Source: Candidatus Sphingomonas phytovorans | GTDB taxonomy: Bacteria; Pseudomonadota; Alphaproteobacteria; Sphingomonadales; Sphingomonadaceae | Assembly (NCBI GenBank): GCA_029202385.1 | Contig: CP119314.1 | Coordinates: 3,722,501-3,786,500, forward strand | Reading direction: 5' to 3' | DNA: 64,000 nt | In this document: in pieces, positions 48,714 to 56,631 of the stretch | Layout of the letters: each line of letters starts with the position of its first letter | Numbering within the stretch: the first letter of the stretch is position 1 | Notes under the pieces: generated by a model | Databases searched by the model: none | What the model was told of the DNA's origin: nothing | What the model saw: only the letters and a program-made list of their open reading frames with translations | Program-made: the position numbers and the translations under genes

Positions 48714-49862
48714 CTAGAAGCCGAGACAGTTGCGAAACAGAACACCGGAACCACTGCCATTAAAGGCACCGGCCGTGCGGTTTCCACGCAGATCAGTGCC
48801 GCAAACGAGCGCGTCTCCGGTGAATGTACCCCCGAAAACAATCCCGTATTTCTGATTGTTGACATCGCCGCCATAGCCGCCGCTTCTGCCGCCGGTGAAC
48901 ACGACGCCGGTTCCGCCTATGATGTTCGCGCCGTAGGTCTCGGCCGCTCCAAGCGCTGCATTGCCCAGGAAGGAAGCATTGACAAACTGGACGTCACGCA
49001 CGTTCCCGATCACCATCCCATGACCGAGATTCTTCTCGGAGCGCAGGTTCGAGAATTGCAAATTCTGCGTCTGGCTACCGTCGATGATCAGGCCCCGCAT
49101 ATTTCCGAAGCCGATGCGGCTACCGTTCCAATTGACGGTAGTGATGCGGCCGCTCGTCCCACTGTCAAAGACTACACCATCAGATACCGAGCTGTCGAAG
49201 TCACAAGAGTCGATCCACAGATCGGTAACATATTGGCTCGCGGCGGGAGTTACACGAAGACCATAGGACGCCCGCTGCGAAACACATTTACCCAGCCATG
49301 TTGCGTCGGTCTGAGTGATGAGGAATGCGATCGTGCCGCCCCCCGCATCATTCTTATAGGTGGTGCAGGTATCGAGATACTGATTGCCTCCACCGTTGAT
49401 GGCAAAGGCGGTGCTGCGGTGATCACTGATATCGATATTACGCAACCGGCAGGCGCGATTGTCACCCTGGAGGACGACTCCTTGGAAAGGGCTGTATATC
49501 CACAGATTCTCGAGCAGAATTGCGCTTTGCCCATCGATACGGATCGCTGCGCCGGCCGTCACCGTACCACTGAAATCGAGCGCCATGTCCCTCACGCCGC
49601 CACTCGTGAAAGGGGTTGCGGCAAAGAATTTGATCATGTCGTCGGTGGTGTTCGTGGAGAGGATCCGGGTCGCCCCAGTGCCTTCCCCGACCAACGTCAC
49701 GTTGGCCGACGAGATCGTCAGCGTTCCCGTAATTTTATAGGTCCCCGCCGGAAAGGAGATCATACCCCCGGTCGGGGTGCTCGCAGCAATCGCATTTCTG
49801 ATCGCGACCGTGTCGTCCGCAATGCCATTGCCTACCGCCCCGTAGCTAAGCACCGAAATCAT
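48714..49862 (-). CDS. Right-handed beta-helix protein, Pectate_lyase_3 (tailspike-like)
   Basis: 382 aa. MISVLSYGAVGNGIADDTVA followed by IRNAIAASTPTGGMISFPAG is the hallmark start of Pectate_lyase_3 proteins (phage tailspikes, EPS depolymerases, glucan-modifying enzymes), and the rest is a regular beta-helix with repeated Asn/Gly turns (NIDISDHRSTAF, NLRSEKNLGHGMVI). No signal peptide, transmembrane segment or assembly domain. Base composition is visibly lower in GC than neighbouring genes (many ATA, TTA, AAT codons), suggesting recent transfer. Ribosome site CGAGGAGATAACGA precedes the ATG. No phage structural genes nearby. Confidence 0.82.
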   Translation of the reverse strand: MISVLSYGAVGNGIADDTVAIRNAIAASTPTGGMISFPAGTYKITGTLTISSANVTLVGEGTGATRILSTNTTDDMIKFFAATPFTSGGVRDMALDFSGTVTAGAAIRIDGQSAILLENLWIYSPFQGVVLQGDNRACRLRNIDISDHRSTAFAINGGGNQYLDTCTTYKNDAGGGTIAFLITQTDATWLGKCVSQRASYGLRVTPAASQYVTDLWIDSCDFDSSVSDGVVFDSGTSGRITTVNWNGSRIGFGNMRGLIIDGSQTQNLQFSNLRSEKNLGHGMVIGNVRDVQFVNASFLGNAALGAAETYGANIIGGTGVVFTGGRSGGYGGDVNNQKYGIVFGGTFTGDALVCGTDLRGNRTAGAFNGSGSGVLFRNCLGF

Positions 49863-49882
49863 TCGTTATCTCCTCGCAGGAA

Positions 49883-49902
49883 GTTGGAGGCTCCCCTCCA
49901 AC
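49883..49902 (-). other. Small hairpin in the leader of the beta-helix gene
   Basis: GTTGGAG and CTCCAAC (7 bp, 6-base loop) about 20 bases upstream of the ATG on the minus strand. It could be a regulatory hairpin or a terminator for transcripts coming from metZ's side; no T-run. Confidence 0.3.
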
Positions 49903-50093
49903 GAACAAAAGGAGAACAAATAAAATCCTACATTGCAACCCTCCCTCTCGAGCTCAGGAGGCAGAGCTGCTTTTACGGGTTGCCCGAATGATGGTTCGTT
50001 ATCCGCGAACGGCTCTTGCCGTCGCGCAACAAGGTTTCAAGTGTGACTATCTCGCGCTAGGACGGCGCACCCCCTCTCTCCCAGGACGTATCC

Positions 50094-51422
50094 ATGGCGA
50101 TCAAGAACGAAGACGAAGCCGATCTGACCGGCGTCGCGCCGCGCACCAAGCCCAAGCCGCCGATCGAGAAGATCGGCGACCGCAAGCTGAAGCCATCGAC
50201 GCTGATGATGGGCCATGGCTATGATCCGATGCTGTCGGAAGGGTCGCTGAAGCCGCCGATCTTCCTGACGTCGACCTTCGTCTTCCCCAATGCCGCGGCG
50301 GGCAAGCGCCATTTCGAGGGCGTGACCGGCAAGCGCCCGGGCGGCGCCGAGGGCCTGGTCTATTCCCGCTTCAACGGGCCGAACCAGGAGATCCTCGAGG
50401 ACCGTCTCGGCATCTGGGAAGATGCCGAGGATGCCCTCGCCTTTTCCTCGGGCATGTCGGCGATCGCCACCCTGTTCCTGTCGATGGTCAAGCCGGGCGA
50501 CACGATCGTCCATTCGGGCCCGCTCTATGCCGCGACCGAGACGCTGATCGCGCGTATCCTCGGCCGGTTCGGCGTTCACTGGCTCGACTTCCCGGCGGGC
50601 GCGACCCGCGAGGAGATCGACGCGGTGCTGGGCAAGGCGGCGAGCGGCCGGGTCGCGCTGATCTATCTCGAAAGCCCGGCCAACCCGACCAACGCGCTGG
50701 TCGACATCCAGGCGGTCGCCGCCAGCCGCGACGCGATCTTCAAGAACGCAGCGGAAAAGCCGCCGATCGCGATCGACAACACGTTCCTCGGCCCGCTCTG
50801 GCTCAAGCCGCTCGAGCATGGCGCCGACATCGTCGTCTATTCGCTGACCAAATATGCCGGCGGCCACAGCGATCTCGTCGCGGGCGGCGTGCTGGGATCG
50901 AAGGAGCACATCAACACCATCCGGCTGATGCGCAACACGATCGGCACGATCTGCGACCCGCATACCGCGTGGATGCTGATGCGCAGCCTCGAGACGCTCG
51001 AACTGCGCATGAGCCGCGCTGGCGAGAATGCGGTGAAGGTGTGCGAGTTCCTGCGCAGCCATCCCAAGGTGGAGCGGGTCGGCTATCTCGGCTTCCTCGA
51101 GGACACGCCGGGCATGGAGCGCCAGGCCGATATCTATCGCCGCCACTGCACCGGCGCGGGATCGACCTTCTCGCTGATCGTGAAGGGCGGCGAGAAGGAA
51201 GCGTTCGCCTTCCTCGATGCGCTGAAGATCGCCAAGCTCGCGGTCAGCCTGGGCGGCACCGAGACGCTGGCCAGCCACCCGGCGGCGATGACTCATCTTT
51301 CGGTGCCCGATGCGCGCAAGCAGGCGCTGGGCATCACCGACAATCTGGTGCGTATCTCGATCGGCGTGGAGGATGCCGACGATCTGATCGCTGACTTCAA
51401 GCAGGCGCTGGACGCGATCTGA
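50094..51422 (+). CDS. Cystathionine gamma-synthase family PLP enzyme (metZ-like)
   Basis: 442 aa. Cys/Met-metabolism PLP-dependent enzyme: FSSGMSAIATLFLSMVKPGD, SGPLYAATETLIARILGRFG, PPIAIDNTFLGPLWLKPLEH and VYSLTKYAGGHSDLVAGGVL with the PLP-binding Lys. The N-terminal 45 residues are an acidic/basic extension seen in alphaproteobacterial relatives. It could be cystathionine gamma-synthase, O-succinylhomoserine sulfhydrylase or a methionine gamma-lyase; sequence alone does not decide. CAGGACGTATCC precedes the ATG. A rearranged fragment of the same gene is found at about 58.1 kb. Confidence 0.88.
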   Translation: MAIKNEDEADLTGVAPRTKPKPPIEKIGDRKLKPSTLMMGHGYDPMLSEGSLKPPIFLTSTFVFPNAAAGKRHFEGVTGKRPGGAEGLVYSRFNGPNQEILEDRLGIWEDAEDALAFSSGMSAIATLFLSMVKPGDTIVHSGPLYAATETLIARILGRFGVHWLDFPAGATREEIDAVLGKAASGRVALIYLESPANPTNALVDIQAVAASRDAIFKNAAEKPPIAIDNTFLGPLWLKPLEHGADIVVYSLTKYAGGHSDLVAGGVLGSKEHINTIRLMRNTIGTICDPHTAWMLMRSLETLELRMSRAGENAVKVCEFLRSHPKVERVGYLGFLEDTPGMERQADIYRRHCTGAGSTFSLIVKGGEKEAFAFLDALKIAKLAVSLGGTETLASHPAAMTHLSVPDARKQALGITDNLVRISIGVEDADDLIADFKQALDAI

Positions 51423-51480
51423 CCCCCTCTTCCGTGATACCGGAACTCTCGACGAGTTCGGGACAGGCTTGTTCGGGTGT

Positions 51481-51506
51481 CCACTGCTCCGCCTGCGGAG
51501 CGGTGG
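51481..51506 (+). terminator. GC-rich hairpin downstream of metZ-like gene
   Basis: CCACTGCTCCGC and GCGGAGCGGTGG form a 12-bp stem with one T-G pair and a two-base loop, about 60 bases after the stop. No T-run follows, so termination is uncertain. Confidence 0.4.
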
Positions 51507-51626
51507 GCGCCGGAGCAAATCCGGGCTATGGTGATACCGGACGGCAATTGCTGCCAAGACCATAGTTGGGCGATTTCAGCCATGCAGCCACCTGATGCGC
51601 TGCATGGGAAAGCCGTCATTGTCAAA

Positions 51627-51686
51627 AGCCTGTCGTTGATAAGGCTGAGGTCGTGAGTTCAGTCCTCGCCGACAGCACCCTTTTTT
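51627..51686 (+). other. tRNA 3'-half-like fragment followed by T-run
   Basis: AGCCT/AGGCT (51627-51631, 51642-51646) resembles an anticodon stem but with a 10-base loop. GTGAG-TTCAGTC-CTCGC (51653-51669) is a perfect-looking T-arm with a TTCAGTC loop. CGACAGC-A-CC (51670-51679) looks like an acceptor strand plus discriminator, then TTTTTT. No matching 5' acceptor or D-arm lies at the right distance, so this is at most a remnant, as left when an element integrates in a tRNA gene. Confidence 0.35.
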
Positions 51687-51728
51687 AAGCCGACTGGCCA
51701 CATGATGCGAATCGCCCCGCGCGTTATA

Positions 51729-51759
51729 ACTTGCATACAAGTATGATTCGTACAATCAT
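51729..51759. promoter_or_regulatory. Two adjacent inverted repeats upstream of the RiPP precursor
   Basis: ACTTG-CATA-CAAGT (51729-51742) and ATGATT-CGTAC-AATCAT (51743-51759) abut each other in AT-rich DNA about 170-195 bases before the precursor ATG. They look like operators for a dimeric regulator. No regulator gene lies in the locus. Confidence 0.35.
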
Positions 51760-51924
51760 CAAGGGCAATATATGAAAAAAGGGCTTCCAGCGGGCCTACC
51801 TATATCCTATAGCGCCAACCGCATATAGTATATCAACCCCGCAAAGTTAATAGCACACTTGGCCGTGACTGACTTTTATATTCAAACGACCCACGGCTTT
51901 TCTTAAACAATAGATGGATGCGAT

Positions 51925-52092
51925 ATGTCCGATACCAAGATTCCGACCGGGACCGTCTCTGACAAATTCGATATCAACCTCGTGCGCAAGGCCTGGATCG
52001 AGCCGGCATATCATACGCTCGATATTCGGGAGACCGCGAATACCGCGAACATCTGCGTTCGCAACGACGGGTTCTCTTTCAGCGATTGCTGA
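51925..52092 (+). CDS. Lasso-peptide-like RiPP precursor with two core cysteines
   Basis: 55 aa. The leader contains KAWIEPAYHTLDIRET, which fits the pattern [YW]xxPx..xLD[VI]xxT of leaders recognised by PqqD-type (B1) proteins; the known paeninodin leader has a very similar LDVxxT ending. The C-terminal part is ANTANICVRNDGFSFSDC. If cleavage leaves Thr40, Ala41 or Asn42 first, Asp48 closes a ring of 9, 8 or 7 residues, all seen in lasso peptides. Cys44 would be in the ring and Cys55 at the end of the tail, so a ring-to-tail disulfide is possible. GGA lies 7 bases before the ATG. The gene is on the strand opposite to the modifying genes and converges with the cyclase gene. Confidence 0.72.
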   Translation: MSDTKIPTGTVSDKFDINLVRKAWIEPAYHTLDIRETANTANICVRNDGFSFSDC

Positions 52093-52222
52093 ATTTTCTG
52101 GTTCGTTGACTCGGACCTAGAGTTGTTTCCAGCTCCGCTGGACCGGTACCAGCCCACTCCTCCACCCCGCCACCCATAGAGTGCTGCCGCCGGGTGGCCG
52201 GGAGCGGGCCGGCACCGCCACC

Positions 52223-52241
52223 GTTTCAGCTTTGCTGAAAC
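52223..52241. terminator. Hairpin between precursor and cyclase genes
   Basis: GTTTCAG and CTGAAAC (7 bp, 5-base loop) lie about 130 bases after the precursor stop and 20 bases after the converging cyclase stop. No long T-run. Next to it, TCATTCGCGC is present twice (52251-52260 and 52267-52276). Confidence 0.4.
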
Positions 52242-52263
52242 AGGCACCGATCATTCGCGCGCC

Positions 52264-54198
52264 CTAATCATTCGCGCCATCGAAACGCCGCATGAAGCGG
52301 CCCATGGCCAGCGTCTGCAGCGTGAGCCCCTGACGTTCCGCCAGCAGCCGATCGGTCACGATCGTGTCCACTGGCCATTCTTCCCGGCTTGCGCCGGCGC
52401 GGAGCCGGTCAAGATCGATAAATGGCGCCGCATCGGGATGATCGACCAGCCTGTCGAGCTCGTCGGCGATATCGCTCCGTGCGGCATTGGCTGCGTGGCA
52501 CCAGTTCGCCGCCTGGCGCCCACGTCGACGCTCGGCCAGCAGTTCGGGCGGCAGGATGCCCTGCATGGCGCGACGCAGCAGCCAGCGCTTGCGGCCGCGG
52601 TTGAGAAATTGCTCCTCGGGGATCGCAAAGCAGAATTCCATCAGCCGACGGTCGGCGGTAGGATCGCGCAAATCGATGTCGTGCGCGGCCAGCATGCCGC
52701 CCGTGACCCAGGACGCATCGTAGCGCGCCATGCGCAGGCACAGGTCACGCCGGCTTGCGGATTGAGTGGCGAAGGTCCGCACCGCCGGGCTCCTGAGCAC
52801 TTGTTCCAGCTTGTACTCGGCAACCGCGGACGGCTTGATCGGCCAGAGACGCGCCAATGCCATGTCGCTGCGCCCGAATCTACGCAGCACATATTGGCGC
52901 ATTTCCAAATTCACATAGGGGTCTAGGATCAGGCGCAGCAGCGCCAGTCGCGTCATGCCGCCCGCACGCAGGCCCGGCACGTGCCGCGCAAAGCCGACCC
53001 AGTCGAAGCGGCGGAGGAGCGCCGGCAACAGCATCATCCCGTCATAGCTGATGGTCTGGTTGCCCATGCCCCCCGCCAGCATCACGCGGATGCCACGCTG
53101 CCGGGCCTGGTCGTGCAGTTCCTCCCACCAGCCGGCATTGTTCACATCGCCGCGCGGTTGTTCATAATCGCGCGCATACCGGTCGAGCGCGTTCAGATCC
53201 CAGCGCTCGGGCCAGTTCACGAGCACATGCTCGACATTTGGGAAGCGGCTGGCGACCAGCGTGGCGAGCGGGCCTTCATCGCCCAGCTCGCGGTCGACCG
53301 AGGGCCCGGTCCAGCCCGGCGGCGGCACGGCCGTGAAGGCGGTCAGGCGCTCGCCCCGCGCCGCCAGCAGACGCGCCGCGGTGGCCGTGACGGTCGAACT
53401 GTCCCAGCCCGCGCTCAAGTGACTGCCGACCGGGTGGATACCGCGCATGCACGCCGTCACGGCCTGGTCGAAGACCTCGCGGAACGCCTCGACATAGTCC
53501 TCGTCGCGCGGGAAGGTTCGCGCCGGCAGGTTCTCCGGCTGCCAATAACGCTCTGCGCGCCACGCATCCGCCGTGACCGTCACCGATCCGCCGGCGGGCA
53601 CGCGGTGAACACCCTGGAAAGCGCTGCTGGTCGGCTGGCGCGGCAGCGAGGCGGTGATCGCGATCAGATGGTGATGGTCGAGCGCGCGGGGAATGTCGGG
53701 CAGCGCATAGAGGGCGGAGGCCATTGTCGCGAACAGGCAACGGCCCTGGCCATGCCAGAAAAAGAGCGGGCGAGTACCGAGATGGTCGCGGGCGAGAAAC
53801 AACCGGCGCTCGGTGCGATCCCATACCGCAAAGGCGAAGGCGCCGGTCAGATGGTCGAGGCAGCGGGCCTGCCAGCGCTCCCATGCGGCCAGCAGGAACC
53901 AGCTGTCAGAGCAGCCCGAGGCACCGGCATCGAGCGCGAGCGCGCGCTGCAGCTCGGCGCGATTGTCGAGACGGACATCGGCCACCAGCACATAGCGGCC
54001 ATCGGCACTGATACGCGGCTGGCGATCGGAATCGTCCTCAGCGAACAGCAAGGTCGCGCGGCGGCCGAACGAGACCGATCCGCCATCCCACAGTTCCTCG
54101 CCATCGCGCCCATGCCGCGCGAGCATCGCGGTGGCGCGCGCGACAATCTCGCCCGTCGGGGCGCCGCGCCAATCGGCCATTCCCGCGATCGCCGTCAT
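52264..54198 (-). CDS. Asparagine-synthetase-like cyclase (lasso C protein)
   Basis: 644 aa. N-terminal glutamine-amidotransferase-like domain starts MTAIAGMADWRG; the catalytic Cys2 is absent, as in lasso cyclases, so ammonia release is not expected. RDHLGTRPLFFWHGQG follows. The C-terminal synthetase domain has the PP-loop GSHLSAGWDSSTVTATA (SxGxDS type) and GIRVMLAGGMGNQTISYDG. In lasso pathways this enzyme adenylates the ring Asp/Glu and joins it to the N-terminus of the core. It is the last gene of the minus-strand operon, about 40 bases after the PqqD gene. Confidence 0.86.
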   Translation of the reverse strand: MTAIAGMADWRGAPTGEIVARATAMLARHGRDGEELWDGGSVSFGRRATLLFAEDDSDRQPRISADGRYVLVADVRLDNRAELQRALALDAGASGCSDSWFLLAAWERWQARCLDHLTGAFAFAVWDRTERRLFLARDHLGTRPLFFWHGQGRCLFATMASALYALPDIPRALDHHHLIAITASLPRQPTSSAFQGVHRVPAGGSVTVTADAWRAERYWQPENLPARTFPRDEDYVEAFREVFDQAVTACMRGIHPVGSHLSAGWDSSTVTATAARLLAARGERLTAFTAVPPPGWTGPSVDRELGDEGPLATLVASRFPNVEHVLVNWPERWDLNALDRYARDYEQPRGDVNNAGWWEELHDQARQRGIRVMLAGGMGNQTISYDGMMLLPALLRRFDWVGFARHVPGLRAGGMTRLALLRLILDPYVNLEMRQYVLRRFGRSDMALARLWPIKPSAVAEYKLEQVLRSPAVRTFATQSASRRDLCLRMARYDASWVTGGMLAAHDIDLRDPTADRRLMEFCFAIPEEQFLNRGRKRWLLRRAMQGILPPELLAERRRGRQAANWCHAANAARSDIADELDRLVDHPDAAPFIDLDRLRAGASREEWPVDTIVTDRLLAERQGLTLQTLAMGRFMRRFDGAND

Positions 54199-54240
54199 GC
54201 GTGGTAGGGTGCCGCTCCGTCCGATCCGCGGCCTGCCCGG

Positions 54241-54531
54241 CTAGTCATTCTCGATGTCGATCAGGTCGTCCTTCAGCCAATTCTGAAAAAGGCTGGTCAC
54301 CTGCTCGCGGCAAATCGCCTCGTCCACCTCGAATTCGGCGCGCAACGCCGTCACCATCTCGTCGACGGTGCGGGGTTCATCGAGCAACTCCCACGCGACC
54401 GCCGCCGACTCGTTTAACGACAGGTAGCGGTCACCCGGCACATCGAGGATCGCGATCCCGCTGCCCAGCGTGGCGGTAAGCATGCCGTGACGGCGGGATA
54501 CACGGTCGCCGGGTGAAATGGTGTGCGTCAT
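54241..54531 (-). CDS. PqqD-family leader-binding protein (lasso B1/RRE)
   Basis: 96 aa. MTHTISPGDRVSRRHGMLTA, AILDVPGDRYLSLNESAAVA and WELLDEPRTVDEMVTALRAE are typical of PqqD-like RiPP recognition elements, which bind the YxxP-type leader and present the peptide to the other enzymes. The start overlaps the kinase stop (ATGA). Confidence 0.88.
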   Translation of the reverse strand: MTHTISPGDRVSRRHGMLTATLGSGIAILDVPGDRYLSLNESAAVAWELLDEPRTVDEMVTALRAEFEVDEAICREQVTSLFQNWLKDDLIDIEND

Positions 54532-55472
54532 GGAGTCTCGATCGGCGCGGGAATAAGGGTTGCCAGATGCCCTTCGAGCAAGTCGAGCGCGGCGTCAAAC
54601 TTGTCCAGCGTCCAGGGCCGGTCGAACCAGTAGAGCTCAACACGGTTGGCCAGCTCCACCATTATCCGGAAGCTGCGATCGGCGAGCCCGGCGGTGAGCA
54701 TCGACGCGGTCAGGCGCACGGCATCAACCAGCGGGGCGAGCGCGTCGACTGGCGCAATCCGCTGGATCCGCGGCTCCGCACCGGACGCGAGCCGGCGCGG
54801 CAGATAGAGCCGGCGCAGCGGGAGGTCGGTTCCCGCATCGGCGGGCACGGGGCGGAAGCTGCTCTTGCCATCGGCTTGCCGCGTGCCGGCGCGGAGGTGA
54901 TAGGCGGACCCCAGATGTGCGGCTGCATCGTCGCGCAAACGGAGATAATCGGGGCCGCGGCCGACGCGCATGCCCGTTGGGCCCTCGATACGGGCGAGGC
55001 AGAGATCGTCGCCGTGCCAGGCATAGTCGCGCAGCGCCAGCGCCGCCGCCAGGGTCGATTTGCCCGCGCCGGAGGCACCCGCGAACCCGACGGCATTGCC
55101 ACCCACCGCGATGGTCGCTGCGTGCAGTGGCAGATAGCCGCGCTGAAACCCGATCATCGACAGGCCGAGATTGGTGATGATGTTGACCAGTGCGCCGCGA
55201 TCATGGTCGGGATCGGGCCGCACCACGATTCGGCGGCCATCGGTAATCCACAGCCGGGCGATGCCGGGAATCTCGCGCAGATAGGCATTGGCGGCGAACT
55301 GGCGCATCGGCTCGTCGATATCGGGCGCGGCGATCCGCTCCGGCACCTCGCCAAGCTCGACGATCACCGGGTCGGGAACGGGGCCGGAATCGCGCTCGAC
55401 CACGCCGTCGAAGCGGAACGACGATCGCACCGCCAGCCCATGGATCATATAATGATGATGCTGTCCGGTCAT
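54528..55472 (-). CDS. HPr kinase-like protein (RiPP tailoring kinase type)
   Basis: About 314 aa from MTGQHHHYMIHGLAVRSSFR. IAVGGNAVGFAGASGAGKST is the Walker A loop of HprK-type kinases and YAWHGDDLCLARIEG the following acidic region. In paeninodin-type lasso clusters, a homologue phosphorylates the C-terminal Ser of the peptide. Here the precursor ends in Cys but has Ser51 and Ser53 in the tail. Starts four bases after the Dsb-fusion stop and overlaps the PqqD start, so it is co-translated. Confidence 0.83.
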   Translation of the reverse strand: MTGQHHHYMIHGLAVRSSFRFDGVVERDSGPVPDPVIVELGEVPERIAAPDIDEPMRQFAANAYLREIPGIARLWITDGRRIVVRPDPDHDRGALVNIITNLGLSMIGFQRGYLPLHAATIAVGGNAVGFAGASGAGKSTLAAALALRDYAWHGDDLCLARIEGPTGMRVGRGPDYLRLRDDAAAHLGSAYHLRAGTRQADGKSSFRPVPADAGTDLPLRRLYLPRRLASGAEPRIQRIAPVDALAPLVDAVRLTASMLTAGLADRSFRIMVELANRVELYWFDRPWTLDKFDAALDLLEGHLATLIPAPIETP

Positions 55473-55476
55473 GTCG

Positions 55477-56631
55477 TCACCGTTGCGCTTTTTCCTGGCG
55501 CAGTTGCGCATCCAGGATGTCGAATTCGGGGCTGGCGGGAACGCGGCGCCCGTCGATGACCAGCGCGGGGATGCCCGCCACGCCGGCCTGCTCGGCATTC
55601 AGGCGCGAGGTCAGCATCATGGTGCGCAGCGCGGTGTCGGCCAGGCAATGCCGCGCTTGCTGTGGATCGAGCCCGGCGAGCGCGGCCAGGCGCGGCACGG
55701 GATCCTTGGCGCCGACCCAACTGGTCTGCGCCGCGAGCATCGCCCTGATTACATCGATATACCGCGACGCGGGCGCGCAGCGCGCCAGCATCCCCGCGGT
55801 GAGCGCCTGTGCGTCGAGCGGATAATCGCGCACGACATAGCGTACCTGGCCGGTCGCCACCCATTTGTCGCGGAACGCGGGGAACACCCTGGCCGACCAT
55901 TGGGCGCAATGCGGACAAGTGAGCGAGATATATTCGACCAGCAGGATCGGCGCCTTGTCAGATCCCAGGGTGCGGTCGTTCGCGGTGATCGGGGGGAGCG
56001 ACACCGTGGTGACAGGACGGGACCGCGCGATCAGCGCGACCGGCAGGATCGCCACCAGCAAGGCCGCGCAGGCCAGCAGGCGCGTGCCGCGCGGAAACGC
56101 CGGTGGCGTGGTTGCCGCCCGTCCCTGCCAGGGCCAGCCGATGCTCAGTGCGAGCAGGCCGAGCGCCATCAAGGCTGACCAGCCAGCGATCGACACGCCG
56201 AACAGAGTGAAGCCCGCAACGTCGCACCGCGCGCGATGCTTACCCAAGGCGGCGCTGATCTCGGCATTGTCCGTCGCGACGCCGCACCAGCCGGGCGCGT
56301 CCAGCCAGCGATGCTCGAACGCGACCTGCAATCCGGCGAGCAATACGCCCACGAACAGGAGGAGCAGAACCGCGCCGTGGGCGAAGCGCGACAGGCCGGC
56401 ACCAGGGCGAAGGGCGACGATTGCCGCGATCATCGCCACCAACGCGAACGGCACCATTCCGGCCTTGCCCAGGATCGTCGTGCCGGGCCCCAGATGGCGC
56501 TGCATCCACCACTGAACGAACAGGGCAAACAGCGCGCCGGCGGCGATCGCCAGGGGCCGCGCGCGCGCAACGCCGCAGATGTCGGTCAAGGTTCGATTCA
56601 CTGCTGGCAAGGGAGCGTCGCGGTAGAACAA
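55477..56631 (-). CDS. DsbB-like/DsbA-like fusion: membrane disulfide-bond protein
   Basis: About 384 aa. The N-terminal half has four membrane helices and, between helices three and four, RWLDAPGWCGVATDNAEISA...RARCDVAGFTLFGVSIAGWS, matching the second periplasmic loop (Cys pair) and the LGxSxAGW helix of DsbB. The first DsbB Cys pair (CxxC between helices one and two) is absent. A fifth helix (near residue 190-212, TRLLACAALLVAILPVALIA) leads to a DsbA-like thioredoxin domain: PILLVEYISLTCPHCAQWSA with CPHC, LARCAPASRY, and cis-Pro in GIPALVIDG. It sits inside the RiPP operon. The start reads TTG (56631) with no good ribosome site; GTG at 56601 (VNRTLTD) is an alternative. Confidence 0.84.
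   Translation of the reverse strand: MFYRDAPLPAVNRTLTDICGVARARPLAIAAGALFALFVQWWMQRHLGPGTTILGKAGMVPFALVAMIAAIVALRPGAGLSRFAHGAVLLLLFVGVLLAGLQVAFEHRWLDAPGWCGVATDNAEISAALGKHRARCDVAGFTLFGVSIAGWSALMALGLLALSIGWPWQGRAATTPPAFPRGTRLLACAALLVAILPVALIARSRPVTTVSLPPITANDRTLGSDKAPILLVEYISLTCPHCAQWSARVFPAFRDKWVATGQVRYVVRDYPLDAQALTAGMLARCAPASRYIDVIRAMLAAQTSWVGAKDPVPRLAALAGLDPQQARHCLADTALRTMMLTSRLNAEQAGVAGIPALVIDGRRVPASPEFDILDAQLRQEKAQR

Larger units (their letters stand above)
51423..51924. other. Gene-free interval, 502 bp, between metZ-like gene and RiPP precursor
   Basis: The first 260 bases have normal GC; the last 200 are AT-rich, unlike the rest of the window. It holds a GC hairpin (51481-51506), a tRNA-3'-end-like fragment (51627-51686), two adjacent inverted repeats (51729-51759) and the probable promoter of the precursor. 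A direct repeat GTGATACCGGA occurs at 51434-51444 and 51531-51541. No frame longer than about 20 codons looks real. Confidence 0.6.

Noticed and set aside
49863..50093. A possible SAM-responsive riboswitch in front of the metZ-like gene
   Set aside because: I looked for SAM-II and SAH-type conserved segments and found none. The only hairpin (49883-49902) belongs to the leader of the divergent gene.
51772..51828. An 18-codon frame (MKKGLPAGLPISYSANRI) with AAGGG upstream, before the precursor
   Set aside because: It has a plausible ribosome site but no leader motif, no Cys and no acid for ring closure. Too short to support; it may be a chance frame in the AT-rich leader.
52011..52247. A 78-codon minus-strand frame opposite the precursor
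   Set aside because: It runs antisense through the precursor gene and through a GC hairpin region; it has no leader motif and no neighbour in operon distance upstream.
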